Assembly (NCBI GenBank): GCA_012517935.1
Contig: JAAYUA010000089.1
Span: forward strand, 1-47,543
Length of the DNA stretch: 47,543 bases
Source of the DNA: Acetobacter sp.
GTDB taxonomy: Bacteria > Pseudomonadota > Alphaproteobacteria > Acetobacterales > Acetobacteraceae
Direction: 5' to 3'
The notes below the pieces were generated by a model, which saw only the letters and a program-made list of their open reading frames with translations, did no database searches and was not told the DNA's origin. Every line of letters begins with the position of its first letter. Position 1 is the stretch's first letter. Shown here piece by piece: positions 10,891 through 20,574 of the stretch. A program made the translations under genes and the position numbers.

Positions 10891-12921
10891 ATGCGGCATT
10901 CAGCCGACGATTCCAGAAAGCATGACAACAGCGCATCGTCCCCTGCGCAGGATGTTCATGTAAACACGTCCAGACTGCGTGAAGATGCACTGCGGGAGAA
11001 GATGCATGTCCGTCTTCTCGGGGTTTCATGTGGTTTTCTGCTGCTTTTTGTGGCTGTCGCCATCAGACTGACTGTCGCGACAGTCATTTCTCCAATGGCA
11101 CCGGAAAAGCGGCAGATTGCTTCCCAGGTTCCGGAAATCCCTCATATAGATCCCAATGAATCGCTTACCGGGGACATATCCCTCCCCCAGATCCAGCGCG
11201 CCAGCATCGTGGACCGCAATGGGCAGGTATTGGCAATTTCTCTTCCTGTTGCTCATGTTTATGCCAACCCGGAAGAATTGATCGACCCGGAAGAAGTCAC
11301 CCACAAACTCAAAAAAATTCTGCCTGATCTGGATGAAGAGAAAACTATTGCGCATCTCTCTCAACAGAAACAGTTCGCCTATATCGCGCGCAACATCACC
11401 CCATCTCAGGAACTGGCGATTAACGATCTCGGTATTCCCGGAATATATTTCGAACCTGCTGAAAGGCGTCACTATCCTCAGGGAATTGTCGCAGCTCACA
11501 TTATGGGTGCCGTTGACATCGACGATCGCGGCGTCGCGGGAATAGAGCGTTATTTCGACGAACGTCTGAGCACCGATCGTTCCCCTCTCCGGCTTTCCAT
11601 CGACGTTCGCGTGCAGGGTGTTGCTCGTGAAGAACTGGCCAAAGCCATGTCAGAGTTCACTGCGATCGGAGCCTGTGCCATTGTCATGGATGTCAGGACC
11701 GGCGAAGTGCTCGCCATGGTCAGTCTGCCAGATTATGACGCCAACGAATTCGCACATACCTCCGCGGATTCCCGCTTCAACCGCGCCGTAACCGGCATGT
11801 ATGAGCCGGGTTCAACGTTCAAACTCCAGACCGCGGCCATGGCCCTGCAACTCGGCGTTGCTCATGTGTGGGACCGTTTTTCCTCCATTCCGATCCATAT
11901 TGGTCGCTTTACAATATCAGACATGAAGACGGATCATTTTTCGCCATGGCTCAGCCTTACGGAAGTCATGGCCTTTTCTTCCAACCCGGCCGCCGCACAT
12001 ATTGCGCTGGATGTCGGTGCCGAACGGCAGCGGGAATGGCTGAAAAACATGGGTTTTTTCAGCCCCGTTCCCATCGAACTGCCTGAAGCCGGTCGTCCAA
12101 TCATCCCATCAGCTTCCCGCTGGGGCATATCGACCGTCATGACAGTCGGGTTTGGGCATGGCGTGGCTGAACCGCCGCTTGCCATTGTGCGTGGCACAGC
12201 GGCGACGGTTAATGGTGGTATTCTGGTTCGTCCAACCCTTCTGGCGCGAGAGGAACAGGAGACACTCGCAGAAAATGACCCTCAGGCCATGCTGCAGAGT
12301 GCTACGCCGACTTCAAGTGCTGCCTCTCCTTCGAAAGCATCGGACGTTTTCCCTGTGCCAGAAGGAGAGCGTGTCATATCACCAGAAAATTCCACTCTTC
12401 TGCGGAAAATTCTGCGACTTGACGTTGTGAAAGGCACCGGAAAAAACGCTGAATCACCGGGATATTTTGTCGGTGGAAAAACGGGAACAGCCGAAAAAAT
12501 CGGCCCCAATGGACGCTATCTCAAACACGTCAATATCGCTGCATTCACCAGCATTTTCCCAATGAATAGCCCGCGTTACGCCGTGTATGTCATGCTTGAC
12601 AGTCCACATGCCACAGCCGCAACCCACGGCTGGACCACGGCAGCCTGGAACGCAGGACCTGCAGTTTCAAGAATTATCTCACGTGTTGGTCCCATTCTGG
12701 GGGTTTTCCCGGATATCCAACATGCGGAACAGATTGACGCCAGTCTTGCGATCCCCATGCAACCTCCCGTGCCCCGTGGCTATCGCCCCCTCGGTCCCGG
12801 CAATGATCCCGGAGATCCGCGCAACGTAAAAAAACGGGATGACAATTCCAACGCCGTAACACCCGTCAAATCCGAAAAGAACACGACAGGCAAATCCATT
12901 TCCTCCATCAGACACGGCTGA
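10891..12921 (+). CDS. ftsI: Septal peptidoglycan transpeptidase FtsI (PBP3)
   Basis: FtsI is the class B penicillin-binding protein that crosslinks septal peptidoglycan together with FtsW. The 676-residue protein has a cytoplasmic tail, a membrane segment at about 41-66, a pedestal/dimerisation region from about 100 (IVDRNGQVLA) and a transpeptidase domain with all three catalytic motifs: STFK with Ser-308 and Lys-311, SSN at 363-365, and KTG at 530-532. An insertion rich in Ser, Ala and Pro occupies about residues 462-490, between the second and third motifs. It starts 20 nt after ftsL without a clear Shine-Dalgarno sequence, and murE follows after 3 nt. The N-terminal tail of about 40 residues is longer than in E. 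coli. Confidence 0.95.
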   Translation: MRHSADDSRKHDNSASSPAQDVHVNTSRLREDALREKMHVRLLGVSCGFLLLFVAVAIRLTVATVISPMAPEKRQIASQVPEIPHIDPNESLTGDISLPQIQRASIVDRNGQVLAISLPVAHVYANPEELIDPEEVTHKLKKILPDLDEEKTIAHLSQQKQFAYIARNITPSQELAINDLGIPGIYFEPAERRHYPQGIVAAHIMGAVDIDDRGVAGIERYFDERLSTDRSPLRLSIDVRVQGVAREELAKAMSEFTAIGACAIVMDVRTGEVLAMVSLPDYDANEFAHTSADSRFNRAVTGMYEPGSTFKLQTAAMALQLGVAHVWDRFSSIPIHIGRFTISDMKTDHFSPWLSLTEVMAFSSNPAAAHIALDVGAERQREWLKNMGFFSPVPIELPEAGRPIIPSASRWGISTVMTVGFGHGVAEPPLAIVRGTAATVNGGILVRPTLLAREEQETLAENDPQAMLQSATPTSSAASPSKASDVFPVPEGERVISPENSTLLRKILRLDVVKGTGKNAESPGYFVGGKTGTAEKIGPNGRYLKHVNIAAFTSIFPMNSPRYAVYVMLDSPHATAATHGWTTAAWNAGPAVSRIISRVGPILGVFPDIQHAEQIDASLAIPMQPPVPRGYRPLGPGNDPGDPRNVKKRDDNSNAVTPVKSEKNTTGKSISSIRHG

Positions 12922-12924
12922 ATT

Positions 12925-14385
12925 ATGCGTCTTTCTTCTCTTCTTTCCCAGACCGGCCTGTCTCTGACTGTCAGAGGCAACAGTGATCCGATAATCACCG
13001 GGATCACCGATGACAGCAGGAAGTGCAAACCCGGCTTTCTCTTTGCCGCGATCCCGGGCAGCGAACGTGACGGACGCACCTTCATTCCGCAGGCTTGCGC
13101 TGCCGGAGCCTCCGCTGTCCTGAGCACGCCTGACATCTCCATTTCCGAAGACATCGCCTATATCTCATCAGAAACACCGCGTAGAGATATTGCCCTTCTT
13201 GCTGCGCGTTTTTCCGGTCTTCAACCCGATCATATCGTTGCCATCACTGGCACCAATGGGAAAACCAGCACGGTTGACTTCATCCGTCAGATCCAGACTC
13301 TGCGCGGCCGCCATGCCGTCAGCCTGGGAACATTGGGACTGAGACCCGAAATCAGCCTGCCCGTTTCATTTCCGTATCTGACGACACCTGATCCGATCAC
13401 TCTCGCTGCGGGGTTAAGCGCGCTGAGACAGGCCGGCATCACAGATGTTGCCATGGAAGCATCTTCCCACGGTCTCGATCAATGCAGACTCGATGGTGTG
13501 GACATCAAAGCAGCCGGCTTCACAAACCTGACCCGTGATCACCTCGATTATCACGGAAATATGGATGCCTATCGCAACGCAAAATTGCGTCTGTTCGGCA
13601 CGCTTCTGCCCGAACATGGGCTTGCCGCGGCCAATGCGGATATGGACACAACAACACTTGAGGCTCTTCGAGAAATAGCTTCCAGACGTTCGCTGAATCT
13701 GCGTCTTGTCGGTGAAAATGGAAGAGATATCCGTCTTCTGGAATATATCCCCCGCCCAGAAGGGCAACTGCTCAAACTCGAAACCTCTTTTGGCCGGGCA
13801 GAAATTCTTCTGAAACTGCCTGGACGTTTTCAGGCCGACAATGTTCTGCTCGCTGCGGCCCTGTGTGACGAAGACGAGCAGGCACTCCCCGAAATCCTGT
13901 CACTCCTTCCTCAGCTCACCGGCGTTCCGGGGCGGCTTGAACATGTTCTGGACCGTTCCGAAGGGGCCGCAGCCTATGTCGATTTCGCACATACCCCTGA
14001 TGCATTGACCAGAGCCCTGAACTCTCTGCGTCCACATGCTTCCGGACGTCTGATCGTCGTCTTTGGCGCAGGTGGTAACCGCGATAAGGGCAAGCGTCCT
14101 TTGATGGCCGCAGCAGCTGCCGCAGCCGCCGATATCGTGATCGTCACGGATGACAATCCACGTCATGAAGCGCCTGACGCCATTCGCAAGGATGTCATGG
14201 CCGGAGCGCCAGATGCTCTGGAAATCGGGGATCGTCGGAAAGCCATGGCAGAAGCGCTCTCCATGCTTCGTCGCGGTGATGTCCTTCTGGTCGCCGGCAA
14301 AGGGCATGAACAGGGACAGATCATTGGATCGGAAGTCTTCCCATTTGATGATGCTTCCGTCCTGCGCGAACTGGCCGGAGAATGA
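12925..14385 (+). CDS. murE: UDP-MurNAc-tripeptide synthetase MurE (meso-diaminopimelate adding)
   Basis: MurE adds meso-diaminopimelate to UDP-MurNAc-L-Ala-D-Glu in the cytoplasm. The 486-residue protein has the three Mur ligase domains: an N-terminal UDP-binding region with TDDSRKCKPGFLFAA, the ATP loop ITGTNGKTST (GTNGKTS at 109-115), EASSHGLDQCRLDG and FTNLTRDHLDYHG in the central domain, and DDNPR at 409-413 in the C-terminal domain. DNPR is the signature of enzymes selecting meso-diaminopimelate, so the organism has Gram-negative-type A1-gamma peptidoglycan. It follows ftsI by 3 nt and overlaps murF by 4 nt. Confidence 0.97.
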   Translation: MRLSSLLSQTGLSLTVRGNSDPIITGITDDSRKCKPGFLFAAIPGSERDGRTFIPQACAAGASAVLSTPDISISEDIAYISSETPRRDIALLAARFSGLQPDHIVAITGTNGKTSTVDFIRQIQTLRGRHAVSLGTLGLRPEISLPVSFPYLTTPDPITLAAGLSALRQAGITDVAMEASSHGLDQCRLDGVDIKAAGFTNLTRDHLDYHGNMDAYRNAKLRLFGTLLPEHGLAAANADMDTTTLEALREIASRRSLNLRLVGENGRDIRLLEYIPRPEGQLLKLETSFGRAEILLKLPGRFQADNVLLAAALCDEDEQALPEILSLLPQLTGVPGRLEHVLDRSEGAAAYVDFAHTPDALTRALNSLRPHASGRLIVVFGAGGNRDKGKRPLMAAAAAAAADIVIVTDDNPRHEAPDAIRKDVMAGAPDALEIGDRRKAMAEALSMLRRGDVLLVAGKGHEQGQIIGSEVFPFDDASVLRELAGE

Positions 14386-15770
14386 ACATGTCCCTTGTTC
14401 TCTGGACCAGAGCCGAACTGGAAACCGCAACCGGAGGTCATTTCGCAGGATCGGAAGGTAGTGATGTCACCGGCATTTCCATCGACACCAGAACCCTTCA
14501 GCCCGGTGATCTGTTCATCGCCCTGAAAGGCGACAGTTCGGATGGTCATGCCCATGTAGCAACAGCACTTGAAAAAGGCGCAGCAGCTGTACTCGTGCAC
14601 GAAGCTCCTGCCATTCAGGATGGCAGACTTCTGGTTGTCGGTGATACGCTGCTGGCACTTCAGGATCTTGCAAGAGCAAGACGAGCACAATTTACAGGAC
14701 GTCTGATCGCCGTCACAGGTAGCGTCGGGAAAACCACGACCAAAGACATGCTGGCTACGGCCCTCTCAGCATCCGGTCGCGTCCATGCGGCAGTTGCATC
14801 CTATAATAATCATTGGGGCGTTCCCCTGACGCTTGCACGGATGCCGCGCGATGCAGAATGGTGCATCAGCGAAATCGGGATGAACCACTCGGGAGAAATC
14901 ACGCCGCTGGCCGCAATGTGCCAGCCGCATGTGGCCGTAATCACCACGATTGGCTCTGCACATATTGGCCATATGGGCAGCATTGCCGCAATCGCGGAAG
15001 AAAAAGCCTGCCTGATCGCCCAATTGCAGCCCAACGGAATTGCCGTCGTTCCAGACGATGCCAAAGGGCAGGCCTATTTTGAAGCTGCTGCGAAAACATC
15101 CGGAGCCATTCTCTGGAAATGTGGCGAGCAGCCGGACAGCACGGCACGGCTGCTCGATCTTGTACAAACCGACATCGGCAGCAACTTCATGGCGGCCATC
15201 AATGGGACAACTTTTCCCGTCCATCTCTCCGTCCCTGGAAAACATCTTGCACGGAATGCGCTTTCCGCCCTTGCCGCGATTATTGCCGCAGGAGGAGATG
15301 GTGAGAGAACCGCACAGGCGCTTGGCACTTTCCGTCCGGGCAATGGACGCGGAGCCAGACGCGAAATTCTGGGGGGCAGCGTCACACTTCTGGATGAAAG
15401 CTACAATGCCTCCGTTCCGGCCATACTTGCCGCCCTCGAGGTCCTCCGCATCACACAGGCCAAACGACGCATCGCAGTCCTTGGCGACATGCGGGAGCTT
15501 GGTGATTTCTCAGCTTCCGAGCATCTTTCCCTGCTTGCTCCAGTTTCAGAAACCGCTGATCTCGTCTTCTGTTGCGGACCCAACATGAAACTCCTGTTTG
15601 ATGCGCTGCCTCCATCACTGCAAGGTGGATGGGCACCCACGTCAGCCGAACTGGCTCCCGCAGTTCGCGCCTCCCTCCATGCTGGCGATGCCGTTCTGGT
15701 CAAAGGCAGCCTGGGTTCAGCCATGCGCACCATTGTTTCTGTGCTTGATCAGACTGGAGACACTCCCTGA
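14382..15770 (+). CDS. murF: UDP-MurNAc-tripeptide:D-Ala-D-Ala ligase MurF
   Basis: MurF adds the D-Ala-D-Ala dipeptide made by Ddl to complete the UDP-MurNAc-pentapeptide. The 462-residue product shows SIDTRTLQPGDLFIALKG near residue 33, the ATP loop VTGSVGKTTTKDM (GSVGKTT at 113-119), YNNHWGVPLTL, SEIGMNHSGEI and the C-terminal LDESYNASVPA motif, all typical. The ATG at 14382 overlaps the murE stop; a second in-frame ATG two codons later is an alternative. It shares one base with mraY (TGATG). Confidence 0.97.
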   Translation: MNMSLVLWTRAELETATGGHFAGSEGSDVTGISIDTRTLQPGDLFIALKGDSSDGHAHVATALEKGAAAVLVHEAPAIQDGRLLVVGDTLLALQDLARARRAQFTGRLIAVTGSVGKTTTKDMLATALSASGRVHAAVASYNNHWGVPLTLARMPRDAEWCISEIGMNHSGEITPLAAMCQPHVAVITTIGSAHIGHMGSIAAIAEEKACLIAQLQPNGIAVVPDDAKGQAYFEAAAKTSGAILWKCGEQPDSTARLLDLVQTDIGSNFMAAINGTTFPVHLSVPGKHLARNALSALAAIIAAGGDGERTAQALGTFRPGNGRGARREILGGSVTLLDESYNASVPAILAALEVLRITQAKRRIAVLGDMRELGDFSASEHLSLLAPVSETADLVFCCGPNMKLLFDALPPSLQGGWAPTSAELAPAVRASLHAGDAVLVKGSLGSAMRTIVSVLDQTGDTP

Positions 15771-16855
15771 TGCTTTACCTTCTTGTTTCCCAGCATGATC
15801 ATGCACCTTTCCTGAATCTCTTCCGCTACATCACGTTCCGCTCTGGTGCCGCCTGCCTGACGGCGCTCATGATAAGCCTCCTTTTCGGAGGGCCCGTCAT
15901 TCGCATGCTGCGTCGTATACAGCGGGAGGGTCAGCCCATCCGTGCTTCTGGTCCGGAACGCCATCTTCTGGAAAAAGCCGGCACACCGACGATGGGCGGT
16001 GTGTTGATTTTGCTGTCACTGTTCATTTCAACACTCCTCTGGGCCGACCTGAAAAATGGTTTCGTCTGGGCTGTTCTGTTCGTGACTGCCGGTTTTGGCG
16101 CCGTCGGTTTTGCAGACGACTATCTCAAGCTGTCCCGTCGCAATACAGCCGGCGTTCCGGGAAAAGTCCGTCTTTTCTGCGAATTCCTCACATCCCTGAT
16201 CGCCGGATACTGGCTTCAGCATCTGATGCCGCCGGAACTCGCAAACAAACTCGCCTTTCCATTCGTCAAGGAAGCGCTGCTGCCACTTGGCTTTGCCTTC
16301 CCCATCTTCGCCATGATCGTCATCACGGGATTTGGCAACGCTGTGAATTTCACCGATGGGCTCGATGGGCTTGCCACAGTCCCCGTCATTATCGCCGCTC
16401 TGGTCTTTGCCCTGATTTCCTATCTGGTCGGCAACCATGTTTTCGCAGACTATCTGCAACTTCACGCTGTCCCGGGCACGGGAGAACTTGGGGTTTTCTG
16501 CGCAGCACTGGTCGGCGCCGGTCTTGGCTTCCTGTGGTATAACGCGCCACCAGCCGCCGTGTTCATGGGGGACACAGGTTCCCTCCCGCTCGGCGGCGCT
16601 CTGGGGGCCGTAGCCGTCGCAGTCAAGCACGAACTGGTCCTCTGCATCGTCGGAGGCCTTTTTGTGATCGAAACGCTTTCTGTCATCATTCAGGTTGGAT
16701 GGTTCAAGCGTACCGGGCGTCGTGTTTTCCTGATGGCCCCCCTGCATCATCATTTCGAAAAAAAGGGCTGGCAGGAACCGAAAATTGTTATCCGTTTCTG
16801 GATCGTTGCCATTATCTTCGGCCTTTGCGGTCTTGCGACCCTGAAAATCAGATAA
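15770..16855 (+). CDS. mraY: Phospho-MurNAc-pentapeptide transferase MraY
   Basis: MraY transfers phospho-MurNAc-pentapeptide to undecaprenyl phosphate, making lipid I at the inner membrane. The 361-residue protein is strongly hydrophobic with about ten membrane segments. It has the conserved loops: KKAGTPTMGG-like EKAGTPTMGG near residue 66, FADDYLKL (the two catalytic aspartates), the NFTDGLDGLA motif, and LHHHFEKKGW in the last cytoplasmic loop. Start is the ATG sharing its A with the murF stop. The next gene, murD, begins 13 nt downstream. Confidence 0.97.
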   Translation: MLYLLVSQHDHAPFLNLFRYITFRSGAACLTALMISLLFGGPVIRMLRRIQREGQPIRASGPERHLLEKAGTPTMGGVLILLSLFISTLLWADLKNGFVWAVLFVTAGFGAVGFADDYLKLSRRNTAGVPGKVRLFCEFLTSLIAGYWLQHLMPPELANKLAFPFVKEALLPLGFAFPIFAMIVITGFGNAVNFTDGLDGLATVPVIIAALVFALISYLVGNHVFADYLQLHAVPGTGELGVFCAALVGAGLGFLWYNAPPAAVFMGDTGSLPLGGALGAVAVAVKHELVLCIVGGLFVIETLSVIIQVGWFKRTGRRVFLMAPLHHHFEKKGWQEPKIVIRFWIVAIIFGLCGLATLKIR

Positions 16856-16868
16856 CCGGAACCACGCT

Positions 16869-18239
16869 ATGACAGGCTTCGCTCCCACGCTCCTTAACGG
16901 CAAACGGTATATCGTCCTTGGACTGGGACGTAATGGTCTGAGTGCCGCACATGCCCTTGCAGACATGGGGGCCGAAGTCACGGCATGGGACGATAATGAA
17001 AAAGCCCGGGAAACCCTGGTCAACAACGCTTTCGGCATCACCCTCGCACCACCTGACATGACAGATCACTGGGATGCTCTGGTTCTGTCTCCGGGCATTC
17101 CACACATTCTGCCCTCTCCCAATCCGATTGCTGCAGCGGCAATTGCGGCCAATATCCCCATCCTGTCAGACGCCGATATACTGTTCGAAATCGTTCGTGC
17201 ATCTGGCTCCCGCGCGCGTTTCGCTGGCATCACGGGAACAAACGGAAAATCAACCACCACGGCTCTGCTTGCCCATATGCTGCGCCACGCTGGAATACCC
17301 ATCGCGGAAGGCGGCAATCTGGGGCCGGCAGCACTTTCCCTGCCGCTTCTCCCTGACAATGGCATCTATGTTCTCGAAATGTCGTCCTACATGCTGGAAC
17401 GCCTGCAGACCCTGCATTTCGATGTCGCCTGCCTTTTGAACATGACACCCGACCATCTGGACCGTCATGGTGATATGAGCGGGTATGCCGCCGCCAAAGC
17501 GCATATTTTCGATCGGATGACGGCCGATGATCTGGCGATCATAGGTGCATCCGATGAATGGTCAAAAGACATTACGCTGCAGGTCAGAATGTCTGGCATC
17601 CCGCTTGTAACGATTTCTGGCGAAGACAAAACCACAGACCTGTTCTGTCGGGACAAAACCATTTTCAACCGGCAAAATGGACAATCCATCCCACAGCCCA
17701 TTTCTCTGCCTGGTGCACATAATGCGGAAAATATCGCCGCTGTCATGGCAATGGCCAGCTTTCTGGGCATCAGTCACGATGAGCAGGTCGCAGCAGTCAA
17801 CAGTTTCCCCGGACTGCCCCATCGCCAGAAAATGGTCGCCTGTATCGATAGCATCACCTTTATTGACGACAGCAAGGCAACCAATGCCGACGCTACGGCC
17901 CGCGCTCTGGGTTGTTACGAGCACGTGATCTGGATTGCCGGAGGAATAGCCAAGGCTGGCGGAATAGAGAGCCTGAAGGAATTTTTCCCGCGTATCACCG
18001 AAGCTTTCCTGATTGGGAAAGATGCACAAATTCTGGCGGATACTCTTTCATCCTGCGGCGTTGTTCATAAAATTGTCACAGACATGGCGCATGCAGTTCC
18101 CTCTGCCTTCGCCTCTGCGCAAAAACATGGAGTCAACGTGGTCCTGCTTTCCCCTGCCTGCGCCAGCTTTGACCAGTTTTCAGGATTTGAAGCCCGGGGA
18201 CTCGAATTTGCACGGCTGGCCGGGGAGCTGTCTCCTTGA
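16869..18239 (+). CDS. murD: UDP-MurNAc-L-alanine:D-glutamate ligase MurD
   Basis: MurD adds D-glutamate to UDP-MurNAc-L-alanine. The 456-residue protein opens with a Rossmann-like UDP-binding domain (YIVLGLGRNGLSAAHAL), continues with the ATP loop ITGTNGKSTTTAL (GTNGKST at 123-129), LEMSSYMLER and NMTPDHLDRHG, and in the C-terminal domain has INDSKATN-like IDDSKATNADAT and LSPACASFDQF. These are family signatures. It lies between mraY and ftsW as in other alphaproteobacteria; its TGA overlaps the TTG start of ftsW. Confidence 0.96.
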   Translation: MTGFAPTLLNGKRYIVLGLGRNGLSAAHALADMGAEVTAWDDNEKARETLVNNAFGITLAPPDMTDHWDALVLSPGIPHILPSPNPIAAAAIAANIPILSDADILFEIVRASGSRARFAGITGTNGKSTTTALLAHMLRHAGIPIAEGGNLGPAALSLPLLPDNGIYVLEMSSYMLERLQTLHFDVACLLNMTPDHLDRHGDMSGYAAAKAHIFDRMTADDLAIIGASDEWSKDITLQVRMSGIPLVTISGEDKTTDLFCRDKTIFNRQNGQSIPQPISLPGAHNAENIAAVMAMASFLGISHDEQVAAVNSFPGLPHRQKMVACIDSITFIDDSKATNADATARALGCYEHVIWIAGGIAKAGGIESLKEFFPRITEAFLIGKDAQILADTLSSCGVVHKIVTDMAHAVPSAFASAQKHGVNVVLLSPACASFDQFSGFEARGLEFARLAGELSP

Positions 18240-19402
18240 GCCCCCCTTCACGCGTCAATACTTCCTTCATCGCCCGCTGGTGGCGAAGCGTCGATCATGT
18301 GACACTCGCCTGTGTCGGAATTCTGATCGGGTTTGGCTACATTCTGATGCTCGCAGCCAGTCCGGCCGTTGCCGTGCGCATTGGTGCATCCCGCAACATG
18401 TTCATTTTCAAGCAGGTGGTCTTTCTTCTGCTCGCCGGCATAACCGTCGTTGCCATCTCCATGTGTTCACGGCGAACCGTGCTCCGCATCGGCATCATCG
18501 GATCGGTCATCGCCATTGCCGCCACAGCCATGACGCTGTTCCACGGAATTGAAATCAAGGGCGCCCGGCGATGGATTGCGTTGCCCATGATGTCCGTGCA
18601 GCCATCAGAATTTCTCAAGCCCTGCTTCGCCGTCCTGACCGCCTGGCTGCTTTCCGCACGGCGACAGTTGGCAGCACTGCCAGGCATGGCGCTGGCCTGC
18701 GCCATTTATGCCGTCATCCTTATGCTTCTGAAATCTCAACCCGATATCGGAATGCTCACCGTTATTACGGCCGTGTTTCTAAGCCAGCTTTTTGTCGATG
18801 GACTCAGCCTCTTTTTTATCGGGGCAGGAGTGGCTTTAATGATCGGTGGCGGTATCGGAGCTTTTTTCATCCTGCCACACGTGCATTCCCGCGTTGAACG
18901 CTTCCTCCATCCAGACAAGGGAGACCACTACCAGATCGACGCCGCTATGCGTGCTTTCGGAAATGGTGGTCTGACCGGGCGCGGTCCCGGCGAAGGGCGT
19001 GTGAAAGATCTGCTTCCCGATGCCCACGCAGATTTCGTCTTTGCCGTCGCAGGCGAAGAATTCGGAATGCTGATCTGTCTGTTCATAATCTCCGTATTTG
19101 TCGTCATCATCCTCAGAACATTATTGCGTCTGATCCGGATCGACGATCCTTTCACAATTCTCGCCACAACCGGCCTGATAACCGGCTTCGGTCTCCAGTC
19201 TTTCGTGAATATGGCTTCAAGCCTGCATCTGATTCCGACCAAAGGAATGACGTTGCCATTCATTTCCTATGGCGGCTCCTCCGCCATCTCCGTTGCCCTG
19301 ACAATCGGTCTGACACTGGCCCTGACGCGACAAAGACCAGATCAGAGCCCGACTTACGATTTCCAAGATGACATTATGCTGACACGAGGCCAGACCGTAT
19401 GA
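18236..19402 (+). CDS. ftsW: Septal peptidoglycan polymerase FtsW (SEDS family)
   Basis: FtsW is the SEDS glycosyltransferase that polymerises lipid II at the septum with FtsI. The 388-residue product has about ten membrane segments, RRWIALPMMSVQPSEFLKP (the conserved QPSE-like loop), KSQPDIG (with the putative catalytic aspartate), and near the end LIPTKGMTLPFISYGGSS, the best SEDS signature. The start is a TTG at 18236 that overlaps the murD stop (TTGA); GGGGAG sits eight bases upstream as a ribosome binding site, and no ATG or GTG is suitably placed. It overlaps murG by 4 nt. Confidence 0.95.
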   Translation: MSPPSRVNTSFIARWWRSVDHVTLACVGILIGFGYILMLAASPAVAVRIGASRNMFIFKQVVFLLLAGITVVAISMCSRRTVLRIGIIGSVIAIAATAMTLFHGIEIKGARRWIALPMMSVQPSEFLKPCFAVLTAWLLSARRQLAALPGMALACAIYAVILMLLKSQPDIGMLTVITAVFLSQLFVDGLSLFFIGAGVALMIGGGIGAFFILPHVHSRVERFLHPDKGDHYQIDAAMRAFGNGGLTGRGPGEGRVKDLLPDAHADFVFAVAGEEFGMLICLFIISVFVVIILRTLLRLIRIDDPFTILATTGLITGFGLQSFVNMASSLHLIPTKGMTLPFISYGGSSAISVALTIGLTLALTRQRPDQSPTYDFQDDIMLTRGQTV

Positions 19403-20574
19403 CTTTCTCCCGCACCATCATCATTGCAGCAGGTGGAACCGGAGGTCATTTCTTTCCCGCCGAAGCACTGGCGGAAGAACTGTCAAGACGTGGCTGGACA
19501 CCTGCGCTCATGACCGATGCACGCGCAGGCCGTCGTGAAACCGGCATTTTTGCCCAAAATCAACAATTTGTCCTTCCCGGCGCAGGTGTTGTCGGCCGCG
19601 GCCCACTCCGTGCCTTTCGAGGTATTATGGCGCTGTTAAAGGGAACACTTGAGGCAAGGCGTCAGATCCGGATCCTCCACCCCGCCGCGGTTGTCGGCTT
19701 CGGTGGTTACCCTTCCGTCCCTCCCGTTCTGGCGGCCGCATTCAGCGGAAAGGCACGTCCATCCATCATTCTGCATGAAGGCAATGCACGTGCCGGAAAG
19801 GCAAATGCCTTTCTTGCGCGATGGGCCTCAGCAATCGGCCTGTCCTTTCCCCTCGCCGAAAAACTTTCCGGTTCCGCCCGCACCGCAATCACAGGCATGC
19901 CTGTCCGCCCCTCCATTGTGGCGCTGGCAGGAGAAAATTACCCCCAGACGAACGACAGGTTACGGCTTCTGATCTGGGGGGGATCTCTCGGTGCCCGTAT
20001 CTTCTCTGACGTCGTTCCAAAAGCTCTTGCCTCCCTGCCGCAGGAACTCCGTTCAAAACTGGACATCACACAACAGGTCAGAACCGAAGATCAGGAAAAA
20101 GTCCGGGCCATCTATCAGGCCGCCGGGATCAACGCCCACATCGATTCATTTTTCAACAATGTGAACGAGCTGTTACGTGGGGCGCATCTGGTCATCGGGC
20201 GCGCTGGTGGATCATCCGTTGCTGAAATCTCTGTTGCCGGACGCCCTTCGGTTCTGGTTCCGCTGCCTTTTGCCGCCAGCGATGAACAGACTGCCAATGC
20301 CAGCATGCTCCAGAAAACCGGAGCAGCCTGGATGTTCAAACAATCCGATTTTTCCTCCGAAGCCCTGAGCGAATTACTGACCGATCTGTTTCGCCATCCC
20401 GAAAAACTGACCGTTGCGGCACACGCGGCGGCACAATGTGGCCGGGCCGATGCTGCGGCCAGATTGGCCGATCTGGTGGAAGTAGTCTTGCCATCGGGCA
20501 TGGGGACGGCCTATGCGGGCGCGACAGAGCGGCAACATATCCGGAACACCGAAGAAGGGAGCCACCGGTCCTAA
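19399..20574 (+). CDS. murG: Lipid II synthase MurG (UDP-GlcNAc transferase)
   Basis: MurG adds GlcNAc to lipid I on the cytoplasmic face of the membrane, giving lipid II. The 391-residue GT28 protein carries the [10 protein letters not shown] loop at residues 12-21, [11 protein letters not shown] (second glycine-rich loop), [22 protein letters not shown] in the C-domain and [23 protein letters not shown]-type donor-site residues (split here: [12 protein letters not shown] and [12 protein letters not shown]). The C-terminus (last 30 residues) is Arg/Glu-rich and poorly conserved. It starts within the ftsW stop and shares one base (TAATG) with murC. Confidence 0.96.
   Translation: MTFSRTIIIAAGGTGGHFFPAEALAEELSRRGWTPALMTDARAGRRETGIFAQNQQFVLPGAGVVGRGPLRAFRGIMALLKGTLEARRQIRILHPAAVVGFGGYPSVPPVLAAAFSGKARPSIILHEGNARAGKANAFLARWASAIGLSFPLAEKLSGSARTAITGMPVRPSIVALAGENYPQTNDRLRLLIWGGSLGARIFSDVVPKALASLPQELRSKLDITQQVRTEDQEKVRAIYQAAGINAHIDSFFNNVNELLRGAHLVIGRAGGSSVAEISVAGRPSVLVPLPFAASDEQTANASMLQKTGAAWMFKQSDFSSEALSELLTDLFRHPEKLTVAAHAAAQCGRADAAARLADLVEVVLPSGMGTAYAGATERQHIRNTEEGSHRS

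Noticed and set aside
16028-17059. 343-codon open frame on the minus strand opposite mraY and the start of murD
   Set aside because: Antisense to two certain genes; very polar, repetitive composition with no domain; a composition shadow.
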